DNA from: Corynebacterium gerontici
GTDB lineage: Bacteria > Actinomycetota > Actinomycetes > Mycobacteriales > Mycobacteriaceae
Assembly: GCF_003813985.1 (NCBI RefSeq)
Contig: NZ_CP033897.1
Location: 620,001 to 684,000 of the forward strand
Length of the DNA: 64,000 nt
Direction of reading: 5' to 3'
Both the position numbers and the translations under genes were made by a program. The notes beneath the pieces were generated by a model that did not search any database, was not told the DNA's origin, and was given only the letters and a program-made list of their open reading frames with translations. Position 1 is the stretch's first letter. Each line of letters starts with the position of its first letter. Shown here one piece after another: positions 42,023 to 56,850 of the stretch.

Positions 42023-42771
42023 TCAAGATTGCAAGCGCGGCCAAAACCTATGGGGAAACCGTGGTTGGCCCAATTGATCTCAGCATTCCCCGCGGTGGCA
42101 TTACCGCGCTGGTTGGACCAAACGGTGCTGGGAAGTCTACGTTGCTCACGATGATCGGGAGGCTGCTCGGCATGGATCAGGGTGCAATTGAGGTGGCCGG
42201 ACTCGACGTCGCGAGCGCGGATAGCAAAGAATTGGCGAAAGTTTTGTCTATTTTGCGCCAGGAAAACCACTTTGTAACCCGCCTCACCGTGCGCCAACTA
42301 GTTGCATTTGGTCGATTTCCCCATTCTCGCGGTCGCTTGACCGCCGAAGATGAAGCGGCGATCAGCAACACCTTGGAATTTCTTAACCTAGAGCAGCTTC
42401 AGCATCGTTATCTGGACCAGCTTTCGGGAGGTCAGCGTCAACGCGCTTACGTGGCCATGGTGTTGGCACAGGACACGGACTATGTGCTGCTTGACGAACC
42501 CCTCAACAATCTCGACATTGCACACTCAGTTGAAATGATGCGCCACCTCCGACAGGCTGCCATCGATTTGGGTAAGACCATCATCGTGGTGCTCCATGAC
42601 ATCAACTTTGCAGCTTGCTACGCGGATCGAATCTGCGCCATGCGGGACGGGAAGATATTCGCATTTGGCTCACCGCAGGAAATTGTTCGCGATGAGATCT
42701 TGAGCAACATCTTTGGAACTCCGATCACCGTCATCGATGGACCCCACGGGCCCCTGGCGGCTTACCTCTAG
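42019..42771 (+). CDS. Siderophore ABC transporter ATP-binding protein
   Basis: 250 residues with Walker A GPNGAGKST, signature LSGGQRQRAYVAM, Walker B YVLLDEPLNNLD and H-loop VVLHDINFA. Typical FepC/YclP-like ATPase that powers the upstream permeases. Last gene before the rrn operon. A copy of the dispersed 11-mer core overlaps its stop codon. Confidence 0.92.
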   Translation: MIKIASAAKTYGETVVGPIDLSIPRGGITALVGPNGAGKSTLLTMIGRLLGMDQGAIEVAGLDVASADSKELAKVLSILRQENHFVTRLTVRQLVAFGRFPHSRGRLTAEDEAAISNTLEFLNLEQLQHRYLDQLSGGQRQRAYVAMVLAQDTDYVLLDEPLNNLDIAHSVEMMRHLRQAAIDLGKTIIVVLHDINFAACYADRICAMRDGKIFAFGSPQEIVRDEILSNIFGTPITVIDGPHGPLAAYL

Positions 42772-42781
42772 CTTTTCGACG
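42771..42781 (-). repeat. Copy of the dispersed motif core at the end of the siderophore operon
   Basis: GCTTTTCGACG, immediately following the ATPase stop region; followed by GTG-rich rrn leader sequence instead of the usual CC. Confidence 0.55.
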
Positions 42782-43274
42782 TGTTGTGTGGTGGTTGTTT
42801 TGGTGTTGTGAGCTGGGGGTTTGTGTTGTTGGTGGGGGGTGTGTAACTTTATGTGGGTCGCCGCGACCGACAGCGCCCCCACAGTGGTTGTGGAGATGGC
42901 GGTCAGGAAAACGAGCGGTTGGCGAAATTTTTTTGATGTGATGCTGTCGCCTTGGTTGGTGGTGGTGTTGTGTTGTGTGAGAACTCAATAGTGTGCCAAT
43001 ACTTTTATTTTTGTTGTTGTGCTGCTTGTTGCGCATCGTTGGTGGTGTGTGGTGCCGGTTGTGTGCTGGTGTCATGGTGCTGCTTGTTGGTGGTGCGTGA
43101 TGGTAGTGCTGGGGTGGTTGGTGTGTGTGGTTGGTTGTCTCGTCAAGACCCGCTGCGCGTTTGATGCACTGATTGCCCTGTTGTTTTTTTTGAATGATGA
43201 TGTTGTGTCATCGTTTGTTTGGTTAGGTTTGGGCTTTTCACGAGCCTTTGGAACGAGTGTTTTGTGCTTGTTTT
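42782..43274 (+). other. rrn operon promoter/leader region, GT-rich
   Basis: About 490 nt without a gene. Strongly G/T-skewed on this strand. It should contain the rrn promoters, but I could not pick a convincing -35/-10 pair by eye. A boxA-like element lies at 42973. Confidence 0.6.
42973..42995 (+). promoter_or_regulatory. boxA-like antitermination element in the rrn leader
   Basis: TTGTGTGAGAACTCAATAG type sequence, the form seen upstream of actinobacterial 16S genes. A related element recurs in the 16S-23S spacer at 45157. Confidence 0.65.
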
Positions 43275-48488
<5,214 letters not shown>

Positions 48489-48618
48489 CACAACCCGCAA
48501 AACAACCAAACCCCAAAAAACAACACACCCCGCAAAACAACACACAATCACCCGCGTCCACTATGCAGTCACTGACACAACACCGCCTGTGCATGCACAC
48601 CCAACACACACAAGAACG
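48489..48618 (+). other. 23S-5S spacer, A/C-rich
   Basis: Almost free of G and T on this strand for about 70 nt (runs of AACACACC, AAACAACC). It can pair with the G/T-rich sequence before the 23S to form a processing stem. Confidence 0.6.
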
Positions 48619-48736
48619 TGTCGGTGGTTATAGCATCGGGGCAACGCCCGGACCCATTCCGAACCCGGAAGCTAAGCCCGACAGCGCTGATGGTACTGCA
48701 CCCGGGAGGGTGTGGGAGAGTAAGACACCGCCGACC
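48619..48736 (+). rRNA. rrf: 5S ribosomal RNA
   Basis: About 118 nt, closed by GTCGGTGG / CCGCCGAC. Contains CCCATTCCGAACCCGGAAGC and TACTGCACCCGGGAGGGTGTGGGAGAGTA, diagnostic 5S segments. Confidence 0.95.
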
Positions 48737-48748
48737 AACAACTTCAAG

Positions 48749-48787
48749 ATGCTTAAAGCCCCCGCAAGGGGGCTTTAAGCATTTCTA
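48749..48787 (+). terminator. rrn operon terminator, bidirectional
   Basis: A perfect 15-bp stem, ATGCTTAAAGCCCCC / GGGGGCTTTAAGCAT, GCAA loop, then TTTCT. The stem is symmetrical, and the convergent aminotransferase gene ends within the tail. Confidence 0.93.
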
Positions 48788-49921
48788 GGATAGGCGCCGT
48801 ATGGCTTCATCAATCACATGATCCTGCTTGCAAAACGCGAAGCGTATCTTGCTTCGCCATGGCTCCGGATGGTCACAGAAAACCTCCAAAGGAATAGCGG
48901 CCACACCGCGGTCTTTTACAAGCTCCATGCAGAAATCCATACCCGTGGTATTACTCAACGCCGCAAAGTCGGCCACCAGGTAGTACGTCCCGGGGCTGTA
49001 ATGCACCCGGAAGCCTGCTTTCCTCAACGCCGCACTTAGCTTGTCGCGCTTCTTTTCTAAGGATCGCGACAAATCATCTGCCCAACTCTGCTCGTGGTTC
49101 AAGGCGTGTGCCACAGCCGGTTGAAACGGAGTGGCACCCACGAAGGTCAAGAATTGTTTAGCCTGCGCGATAGCTTCGAGCAGCGGTGGCGGAGCGATCG
49201 CCCAGCCAGTCTTCCATCCGGTGGCGTTGAAGGTCTTGGCGGCTGAAGACACCGTAACGGTTCTTTGCGCCATTCCCGGATAGGTACAGGTGGGGCGGTG
49301 ACGTGTGGCGTCGAAAAGCAAATGCTCGTACACCTCGTCTGAGAGCACCAATAAATCATGCACGCAGGCGATCCTGCTAATTTCGCACATTGTCTCAGAA
49401 CTGAAGACGCTGCCGGTGGGGTTATGGGGATTGTTAATCACAATCATCGCTGTCTTAGGTGTAATAGCAGCTTCAATTGCAGCGGGATCAAGTTCCCAGG
49501 TATCGCCCTTTGCTTGCAACGACACTGCAACTCTTGTGGCGCCCGCTAGCGCAACTGCTGCCGCATAAGCGTCGTAATAGGGCTCGATAAGGATTACTTC
49601 CTGGCCGGGCTCCACAAGACCCATAATTGTCGCAGTGATAGCTTCGGTAGCCCCAACGGTGACGAGCACCTCGGACTCAGCGACGTCGAGGTCGTAACGT
49701 CGTTGATGGGAGGCGATGGCTTGGCGCAGCACAGGCATCCCAGGACCTGGAGCGTACTGATTGTTCCCCTCAGCGATCTCACGCTGCGCAATCTGCAGCA
49801 TGGAAGCGGGCCCGTCTTCATCGGGAAATCCCTGCCCCAGGTTCACCGCATCGCATTGTGCGGCTTTGGCACTCATGGTGGCAAAAATCGTTTGTTGGAA
49901 TTCTTCGAGGCGCTGCACCAT
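48785..49921 (-). CDS. PLP-dependent aminotransferase, class I/II
   Basis: 378 residues from ATG 49921, which overlaps the upstream stop (TAATG). NLGQGFPDEDGP, YAPGPGMPVLRQAIA, NNPHNPTG, DEVYEHLLFD and the PLP lysine in SSAAKTFNATGWKTGW are fold-type I aminotransferase motifs of the KAT/YbdL (methionine or kynurenine) group. N-succinyl-diaminopimelate aminotransferase is another possibility. The amino donor is not deducible. Confidence 0.85.
   Translation of the reverse strand: MVQRLEEFQQTIFATMSAKAAQCDAVNLGQGFPDEDGPASMLQIAQREIAEGNNQYAPGPGMPVLRQAIASHQRRYDLDVAESEVLVTVGATEAITATIMGLVEPGQEVILIEPYYDAYAAAVALAGATRVAVSLQAKGDTWELDPAAIEAAITPKTAMIVINNPHNPTGSVFSSETMCEISRIACVHDLLVLSDEVYEHLLFDATRHRPTCTYPGMAQRTVTVSSAAKTFNATGWKTGWAIAPPPLLEAIAQAKQFLTFVGATPFQPAVAHALNHEQSWADDLSRSLEKKRDKLSAALRKAGFRVHYSPGTYYLVADFAALSNTTGMDFCMELVKDRGVAAIPLEVFCDHPEPWRSKIRFAFCKQDHVIDEAIRRLS
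49307..49319 (+). repeat. Copy of the dispersed GGCGTCGANAAGC motif (intragenic)
   Basis: Exact GGCGTCGAAAAGC on the + strand, inside the aminotransferase gene, encoding LLFDAT-region codons antisense. Confidence 0.55.
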
Positions 49922-50559
49922 TAGCGAAGCTCCATCAGATCGAACTTCGTCTTGCGCACAGCTTCCAATTTGTCCATGTTCTTTTCCAACTTCTGCCATT
50001 GATCGTGCGGGATGGCCTTTTGAGCTCGCTTGACCACGGCGGGATCTGGCGTGCCCCAAGCAATAGGCATGGGGGTGATCTGATCCCAAGTGGAGGTGTT
50101 TCGTGCAGAACGCTGACCCGTTACCGCCACAGAAGGCACTTTTTCGCCAACGGTGCGCTCATGTTGCTCCAAGTTCGTCACGGTGCGGGCGGCCAGCCCC
50201 CAGCGCGGAGGAAGGGATCCATCCTGGTTCATGTTCACCAAAGCCAGCAGCACGATGTCGCGCGGATTCACCTTGGCGATTACGGCTGGGGCGAGCTCGT
50301 AGGCGTCGTAAAGCTGCTGAGGTTTGCCCACCTGCTTCGGGATAATCGGGATCATGGCAAAGCTAATGAGACCCAAAATTCCGAATACAAATAGGATAAT
50401 CAGTCCCATTCCGCCTTGGAGCCAAAAGTAGAATCCAGCGCCAATCGCAAACTGCAAAATGCCAAAAATGAGTGCCGAAAGTTGGAGTCGCCTGGTGTCT
50501 TTGAGCAATTCATTGTTTTGCCGCGCGTATTCATTATCAACCTGGAAAGAGAAATTCAT
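49921..50559 (-). CDS. Membrane protein, DUF3239-like
   Basis: 212 residues with a charged N-terminus, two membrane helices (about 27-48 and 50-73) and a cytoplasmic C-terminal domain ending with a charged helix. I recognise it tentatively as the corynebacterial DUF3239 family, which I recall between an aminotransferase and an XPB-type helicase gene. Translationally coupled to the aminotransferase. Function unknown. Confidence 0.7.
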   Translation of the reverse strand: MNFSFQVDNEYARQNNELLKDTRRLQLSALIFGILQFAIGAGFYFWLQGGMGLIILFVFGILGLISFAMIPIIPKQVGKPQQLYDAYELAPAVIAKVNPRDIVLLALVNMNQDGSLPPRWGLAARTVTNLEQHERTVGEKVPSVAVTGQRSARNTSTWDQITPMPIAWGTPDPAVVKRAQKAIPHDQWQKLEKNMDKLEAVRKTKFDLMELR

Positions 50560-50569
50560 AGTGTTGAGC

Positions 50570-52234
50570 CTATCTTGGGAGATTTGAATTCAAGTCGTCT
50601 GCGTCCACGATCCGGTATGCATAACCTTGCTCAGCAAGGAAGCGCTGGCGATGTGCCGCGTACTCGGCATCAATGCTGTCGCGGCTGACGATGGAATAGA
50701 AATGCGCCTGGTTCGCCTTCGCCTTTGGGCGCAGCAAACGCCCCAATCGCTGAGCTTCTTCCTGCCGCGAACCGAAGGTACCCGACACCTGAATGGCCAC
50801 CGAAGCTTCGGGCAAATCAATGGAGAAGTTTGCCACCTTACTCACCACCAAGGTGCGCAAGCTGCCTTCCCTGAACTGCTGGAACAGTTCCTCGCGCTGC
50901 TTATTGCTGGTTTTGCCCTCAATGACGGGCACGCCAAGGCGTCCGGCGATTTCTTCAAGCTGATCAATGTATGCGCCGATGATGAGCACCTGCTCGCCCT
51001 CATGGCGCTTGAGCAGTGTCGCTATTGAGCGCATTTTTGTATCCGCGCAGGCGGCGATGCGGTAGCGGTCTTTCGACTCTGCGGTGGCATAGAGCATTCG
51101 CTCAGATTCGGTCATGGTGGTGCGCACTTCCACGCACTCGGCAGTAGCAATGTAGCCCTGAGCCTCCAGGTCCTTCCACGGCGCGTCGTAGCGCTTGGGG
51201 CCGATGAGTGAGAACACATCCGACTCGTGCCCGTCTTCACGCACCAGCGTGGCGGTCAGCCCGAGTCGGCGGCGCGATTGCAAGTCGGAAGTCATGCGGA
51301 ATACCGGCGCCGGTAGTAGATGGACCTCGTCGTAAACGATTAATCCCCAGTCGCGGGAGTCGAACAACTCCAGGGCGCGGTATTCACCCTTTGTCTTGCG
51401 GGTGACCACTTGGTACGTGGCGATGGTGACGGGCCTAATCTCCTTCTTCTCACCCGAGTACTCGCCGATCTCGTCTTCGGTGAGGGTGGTGCGGCGCAGG
51501 AGTTCATCACGCCACTGGCGCCCAGCCACGGTATTGGTGACAAGGATCAGCGTGGTTGCTTGGGCTTTGGCCATCGCGGCGGCACCAACCATAGTCTTGC
51601 CGGCGCCACAAGGCAGCACGACCACGCCCGAGCCACCTTCCCAGAAGCTTTCAGCGGCCATCTGCTGATAGTCGCGAAGCTCCCACTGTTCCTCGGCTTG
51701 AGACAGTGCGATCGGGTGCGCCTCGCCATCGACGTAGCCCGCGAGATCCTCCGCCGGCCAGTGCACCTTCACCAGTTCTTGTTTCAAACGTCCACGTTCA
51801 GAAGGATGCACCACGATCGTCTCGGCGTCGATCTGCGCGCCGAGCATTGGCTTGATCTTCTTGTGCCGCTGCAGCTCCGCGAGGATCGCTGGCTCTTGGC
51901 TTTCAAGCACCAAACCGTGGGCGGGGTGTTGGAGTAGGCGGACGCGACCGTAGCGAGACATTGTCTCTGCGAGGTCGATGAGCAGGGATTGTGGCACGGG
52001 GAACCGCGAGTAACGCTCCAGAACATCGACTAGTTGTTCGGCGTCGTGTCCGGCTGCACGTGCATTCCACAGCGCAAGTTCTGTGATGCGGTAGGTGTGC
52101 ACGTGCTCGGGTGCGCGTTCGAGTTCAGCAAAGGGGGCGAGCGCCGCGCGCGCTTGCTGGGCGTCATTGTGGTCTATTTCTAGCAGCACAGTCTTGTCAG
52201 ACTGCACGATCAAGGGGCCGTCGCCAAACGCCAC
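50570..52234 (-). CDS. XPB-type DNA repair helicase
   Basis: 554 residues. N-terminal XPB damage-recognition-like domain, then superfamily 2 motifs: motif I PCGAGKT (residues 209-214), DEVH box at 302-305, motif III TATLVRED including the RED-like element, and motif VI AQRLGRLLRPK. Bacterial XPB homologues are 3'-5' helicases presumed to act in repair. The next gene upstream encodes a helicase-associated protein that is nearly always adjacent. Confidence 0.93.
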   Translation of the reverse strand: MAFGDGPLIVQSDKTVLLEIDHNDAQQARAALAPFAELERAPEHVHTYRITELALWNARAAGHDAEQLVDVLERYSRFPVPQSLLIDLAETMSRYGRVRLLQHPAHGLVLESQEPAILAELQRHKKIKPMLGAQIDAETIVVHPSERGRLKQELVKVHWPAEDLAGYVDGEAHPIALSQAEEQWELRDYQQMAAESFWEGGSGVVVLPCGAGKTMVGAAAMAKAQATTLILVTNTVAGRQWRDELLRRTTLTEDEIGEYSGEKKEIRPVTIATYQVVTRKTKGEYRALELFDSRDWGLIVYDEVHLLPAPVFRMTSDLQSRRRLGLTATLVREDGHESDVFSLIGPKRYDAPWKDLEAQGYIATAECVEVRTTMTESERMLYATAESKDRYRIAACADTKMRSIATLLKRHEGEQVLIIGAYIDQLEEIAGRLGVPVIEGKTSNKQREELFQQFREGSLRTLVVSKVANFSIDLPEASVAIQVSGTFGSRQEEAQRLGRLLRPKAKANQAHFYSIVSRDSIDAEYAAHRQRFLAEQGYAYRIVDADDLNSNLPR

Positions 52235-52278
52235 TGAAGTTCTCCTTAGGGATTATGAGCCTAAAGATCCAAGTCTAA

Positions 52279-54507
52279 TCACTGATCAATCGTGCCGACC
52301 TCAGCGATCCGATGCACCGGGAAATACTGCAGTTCATCTTCTGCAAGTGCCGTGAGCTTGCCACCAGAAACATCCACGGGCATCACGATTTGTCGCTTGA
52401 CGCGCCCGGTGTTGTCCACGAATCCAAGCACCACCTTCTTTCCCGCCCGCACGGCCGCACGAAGATGCACCAGAGCCTGTTGAGGATTCGCGGTGCGCTG
52501 AGCGTGATGCGCCACCTGGTCTGCGGCGTCACCAGCGAAAATTGCCCCCAGTGCCGCCTCAATGTTGGCTTCTCGTTGCTCCGAGGGGCGTGGGGCTGGC
52601 TTTTCGACGCCGACACGTGCCGGAGCCGGACGCAAATCAAGGCTTAATCCCTGTTCATCTTCGGCGACGGGCATGAGGCCGGCAGCCTGCAATACCTTGA
52701 GCACTTGCGCAAGAGGGACTTGAGCCACAGCGACGGTTGGGGCGATTCGACGCAGGCCAAGGCTGTGTCGGGTATCAGCGCGAAGTGCCTCCTGGAGTAG
52801 TGCCTTATCTTCACTGCGAATGTAGCTCAGTGCTGCGCCACCTCTGATCGTGCCGTGCTGACGGGCAGCATCGTCAATGCAGAAGGTGATGGCCTGGGGG
52901 ACCTCGCCGATCGTGTGTTGTTCGAGGAATTGCTGTATCTCTGCACCGCTCAGGCCGGAATCTAAAGCGCGCCGCACGCTGCTATCGCTAATTCGATAGG
53001 TGCTGGCAAGCCCTTGAGATTCCGCATCGGCTATGAGCTGCAATGTCTGAGCTACCGATGCATCAACGGGGCCGGGCGCCAGTACCGTCATATCACCTTG
53101 GGGAATGAAATGAGTCACTGGTGCTGGCGTGAGCTTCTCGCACACTGTGCGTAGCGTCCCATCCTTGAGTCCTTGCAGCACCTCGGTGGCGCTACCGTCT
53201 TGATTGAGCACGCCAAAGAAAACGCCGGCTTCAATGTGTGCGTCGATTTCCACTTCAGACATGTGTAGAGCCAGCAGCGGGTGGTGATACGAAAGCCCCG
53301 CCTTGAGGTCAGAGGGTGCGTAGCGCAGGGCCTGATTCAGTAGTGCTCGTCGGCGTTGGGGAAGTTCTGAGCGGTGATTTTCTGGATCGAGAATCTTCCG
53401 GGCCTCGGCGGTTACCTTCCAAAAGGCTTGTTGATCGTGGAACATCCACCCTTCAAGTACATCCGCCCATTGATCAGCAAGGGACAACTGCAGCCAACGA
53501 TCAGCGTCCGTCGAGGGGCAGAGATAATCGCCACCATTGTCGTTGTCGGGCAGTGGCTGAGGTTCGCCCGTACCCAGCACTCCGCTTGCGATGCCTGCTC
53601 CGATGAGCATGGCGAGCGTGGCCTCGTCGCATTGCAATACTTTTTGCAGATGCTGGTTGGTTCTTTGCGCTAGCGCGCCCGATTTCACTAGGACGCCGGG
53701 TGTAGTGCCGAGCTCCTCGACGAGTACACGCAGCATACGAGTCGCTTCCAGCCCGGAGCCTATGCTCGCGTTGCTGCTGTGAATATTGGATCCGCGTTCC
53801 GGTGGCAGTAGGCGCTGCGGCGGTGGGGTAGTCCCTCGCAATACGGCTTTGAGTACCGCTGGTAGCCGGACTGTATGCGCGTTGACGCGAATGAGCATTC
53901 CCGATTGGATCAATCGTGGAATGGGTCGGGTGGGATCGGCGTCGGGCGCGGCGTCCCTAGTGGTGCCGGTGCCACCACCTTCTGCGAGTGTACGAAGGAT
54001 CGCAACTTCTTTCTCGCCGAGCTGCTTGACTGCGTCGGTCAGTTCAGCAGGTGTCAGGGCGTAGGTGCTGGGCTCCAAACCCGGAGGAATGACGTTGAGC
54101 ACACCCGCGGGAATCACGTAGCCCTGAGGAAAATCAAGCAGCATTCCCATTGCGCGGAGATGTTCGAAAGCGCCCTGAGCCAGAGTGCGCGCATCATCGA
54201 CAGAGATGTCGGGCCGCTCTCCTTGCAGCGTAGGTAGGATCGCTTGCACTAGATCGGGGGCAACAATTGGGCTGAATTCTGCCCCCAGTTGTGATGCTAT
54301 ATGCAGCACGGCGATGTCCAGTGCGGTGAGTTTTTGTGTTGCTCGGCGCATCGAAGCGGGAAGTCGTAGACGTTCCGCGAGGGGCGAAATGCCCGGTGGA
54401 GGTGGGGCAATTGCATCGGGCCTGTGTGAAAGAAGCGTTGCCATGGTGTCGCGGTTCAGCGTCCGCAGCCACTGTTCTAGGCCATGGGGGGAAGTGGATT
54501 CGGGCAT
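52279..54507 (-). CDS. Helicase-associated protein, XPB partner
   Basis: About 742 residues from ATG 54507 (MPESTSPHGLEQWLRTL); the open frame continues upstream but without start support. Winged-helix-like repeats in the N-terminal half and a C-terminal Helicase_C_3-type domain (VSYIRSEDKALLQEALRA, then LVHLRAAVRAGKKVVLGFVDNTG, a WYL-like segment). Actinobacterial genomes pair this protein with XPB. Role unknown; it may load or regulate the helicase. Confidence 0.8.
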   Translation of the reverse strand: MPESTSPHGLEQWLRTLNRDTMATLLSHRPDAIAPPPPGISPLAERLRLPASMRRATQKLTALDIAVLHIASQLGAEFSPIVAPDLVQAILPTLQGERPDISVDDARTLAQGAFEHLRAMGMLLDFPQGYVIPAGVLNVIPPGLEPSTYALTPAELTDAVKQLGEKEVAILRTLAEGGGTGTTRDAAPDADPTRPIPRLIQSGMLIRVNAHTVRLPAVLKAVLRGTTPPPQRLLPPERGSNIHSSNASIGSGLEATRMLRVLVEELGTTPGVLVKSGALAQRTNQHLQKVLQCDEATLAMLIGAGIASGVLGTGEPQPLPDNDNGGDYLCPSTDADRWLQLSLADQWADVLEGWMFHDQQAFWKVTAEARKILDPENHRSELPQRRRALLNQALRYAPSDLKAGLSYHHPLLALHMSEVEIDAHIEAGVFFGVLNQDGSATEVLQGLKDGTLRTVCEKLTPAPVTHFIPQGDMTVLAPGPVDASVAQTLQLIADAESQGLASTYRISDSSVRRALDSGLSGAEIQQFLEQHTIGEVPQAITFCIDDAARQHGTIRGGAALSYIRSEDKALLQEALRADTRHSLGLRRIAPTVAVAQVPLAQVLKVLQAAGLMPVAEDEQGLSLDLRPAPARVGVEKPAPRPSEQREANIEAALGAIFAGDAADQVAHHAQRTANPQQALVHLRAAVRAGKKVVLGFVDNTGRVKRQIVMPVDVSGGKLTALAEDELQYFPVHRIAEVGTIDQ
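52599..52611 (-). repeat. Copy of the dispersed GGCGTCGANAAGC motif (intragenic)
   Basis: GCTTTTCGACGCC on the + strand within the helicase-associated gene. Confidence 0.55.
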
Positions 54508-54573
54508 GATGTGCCCTATTCTACTGCGCGAGAAAGGTGACTTTTTCCGTGTGCTTTTGCAAGAATGGAACAC

Positions 54574-54762
54574 ATGGCAAACATGGAGAAAAAGGGATAC
54601 GTTGATCCGGGCTGGCCGAAGCACGTCCCCGGTGATGGACACGCTGTTACCGAAATGGTGGCAAAGGTAGCGGGGGCAGATAGCCCCTTCGGCGATATCG
54701 AACTTCCGGTACCGCCAGAGCAGGTTGGTTACGTTCATCCTTACACGCGAATTAATCGCTAA
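54574..54762 (+). CDS. Conserved small hypothetical protein
   Basis: 62 residues from ATG 54574 (an alternative ATG is at 54565). Contains KKGYVDPGWPKHVPGDGHAV and a C-terminal PPEQVGYVHPYTRINR. A Pro/His-rich soluble protein that I recall as conserved next to rpf1 in Corynebacterium. No function known. Followed by a terminator. Confidence 0.7.
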   Translation: MANMEKKGYVDPGWPKHVPGDGHAVTEMVAKVAGADSPFGDIELPVPPEQVGYVHPYTRINR

Positions 54763-54826
54763 ATTCCACCTCGCATCGCCGTGCCATTCATGGTGATGCC
54801 TCTGCCTGCTTGAGGGCAAAAAGAAA

Positions 54827-54852
54827 ATGCCATCGCATCGCGATGGCATTTT
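54827..54852. terminator. Terminator between the small gene and rpf1, probably bidirectional
   Basis: ATGCCATCG-CATCG-CGATGGCAT with TTTTT on the right and an A-rich run on the left, between convergent genes. Confidence 0.88.
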
Positions 54853-54865
54853 TGCGTTGTGCTGC

Positions 54866-55924
<1,059 letters not shown>

Positions 55925-56320
55925 ATGCCTACTGGAACAGTTCGTTGGTATGACTCGGAACGAGGTTTCGGGTTCTTAAGCAACCCCGGCAGTGACGATG
56001 TGTTCGTGGGCAAGGCTGTGTTGCCCGAAGGGGTAGAAGCACTCCACAAAGGGCAGCGCATTGACTTCGACTTCGCGGCTGGAAGGCGAGGCCCACAGGC
56101 GCTGCGTGTCCGCGTCCTAGAAGAGCCGAAGCGCGTACGTGAGCACCGTCCACGTACCAAGCGGAAGCCGGAGGAATTGAATTCCTTGGTGGCTGATTTG
56201 GTCACGACCCTGGAACAGCGCGTCATGCCGCCTCTGGCGGCGGGTCGCTATCCGGACCGTGCTGAAGGACGCCAAATTGCAAAGATCCTTCGCGCTTTGG
56301 CGAAGGATCTGGACGCTTAA
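55925..56320 (+). CDS. Cold-shock domain protein with C-terminal extension
   Basis: 131 residues. Residues 1-65 are a cold-shock domain (GTVRWYDSERGFGFLSN containing RNP1, and DVFVGKAVLP in place of the usual RNP2 VFVHHS). Residues 66-131 are a basic linker (RVREHRPRTKRKPEE) and a helical tail. Ordinary Csp proteins are about 67 residues. I recall a similar long form (CspB-like) beside rpf1 in C. glutamicum. A nucleic-acid chaperone with an added interaction module. RBS AAGGAG. Confidence 0.88.
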   Translation: MPTGTVRWYDSERGFGFLSNPGSDDVFVGKAVLPEGVEALHKGQRIDFDFAAGRRGPQALRVRVLEEPKRVREHRPRTKRKPEELNSLVADLVTTLEQRVMPPLAAGRYPDRAEGRQIAKILRALAKDLDA

Positions 56321-56839
56321 CTATTTCACCTCAGGGTGCACCGACCACGTCACCCGGTAGGGGGTTTCCTCACCCTGTTCATCGTGGCCAATCATCACTG
56401 AGGTAACCTCCACAACCACCAAATTGGCGTTCAGTTTCTCTGATTTCACCTGGGCGGGAACGCTTGCCTCGCTTGATTCGTGGGGGCCAAAGGCTTGCTC
56501 ATCGTTGGCTTGGGGATCGTCGTAGATCTTGAGCAACGTCCAGTCATGGTCTGCGACATCTTCGGGAACCACAATCTTCAGGCTGTCGTCCTTGCCAAGT
56601 CTGATCGTGGGAATCTCATGATCTTCGGCTGGCTTTCCCGGCTCAACCACGGTGTAAGGGGAAACTTCGAGTTCTTGGTCTGGGGCGCTGACATTGATGG
56701 TGACTTCTTGCGGCTCTCGCATGTTGCGTTGATTCCACCAATGTTGAAAACCGAGGGTTGCGGCGAGCACCAGCAACACCGCGATCGCCAAAAAGCCGAT
56801 CTGCTTGAGGTTTTTCTTACGGGTTTGAGCGCTGACCAT
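56321..56839 (-). CDS. Membrane-anchored protein, DUF2771-like
   Basis: About 172 residues: short basic N-terminus, one membrane helix (about 14-33), then an extracytoplasmic beta-rich domain (EVTINVSAPDQELEV, LNANLVVVEVTSVMIG). Resembles the actinobacterial DUF2771 family by pattern and place. Start 56839 (MVSAQT) or 56845. Convergent with the cold-shock gene with no gap. Confidence 0.7.
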   Translation of the reverse strand: MVSAQTRKKNLKQIGFLAIAVLLVLAATLGFQHWWNQRNMREPQEVTINVSAPDQELEVSPYTVVEPGKPAEDHEIPTIRLGKDDSLKIVVPEDVADHDWTLLKIYDDPQANDEQAFGPHESSEASVPAQVKSEKLNANLVVVEVTSVMIGHDEQGEETPYRVTWSVHPEVK

Positions 56840-56850
56840 AAGCACACATC

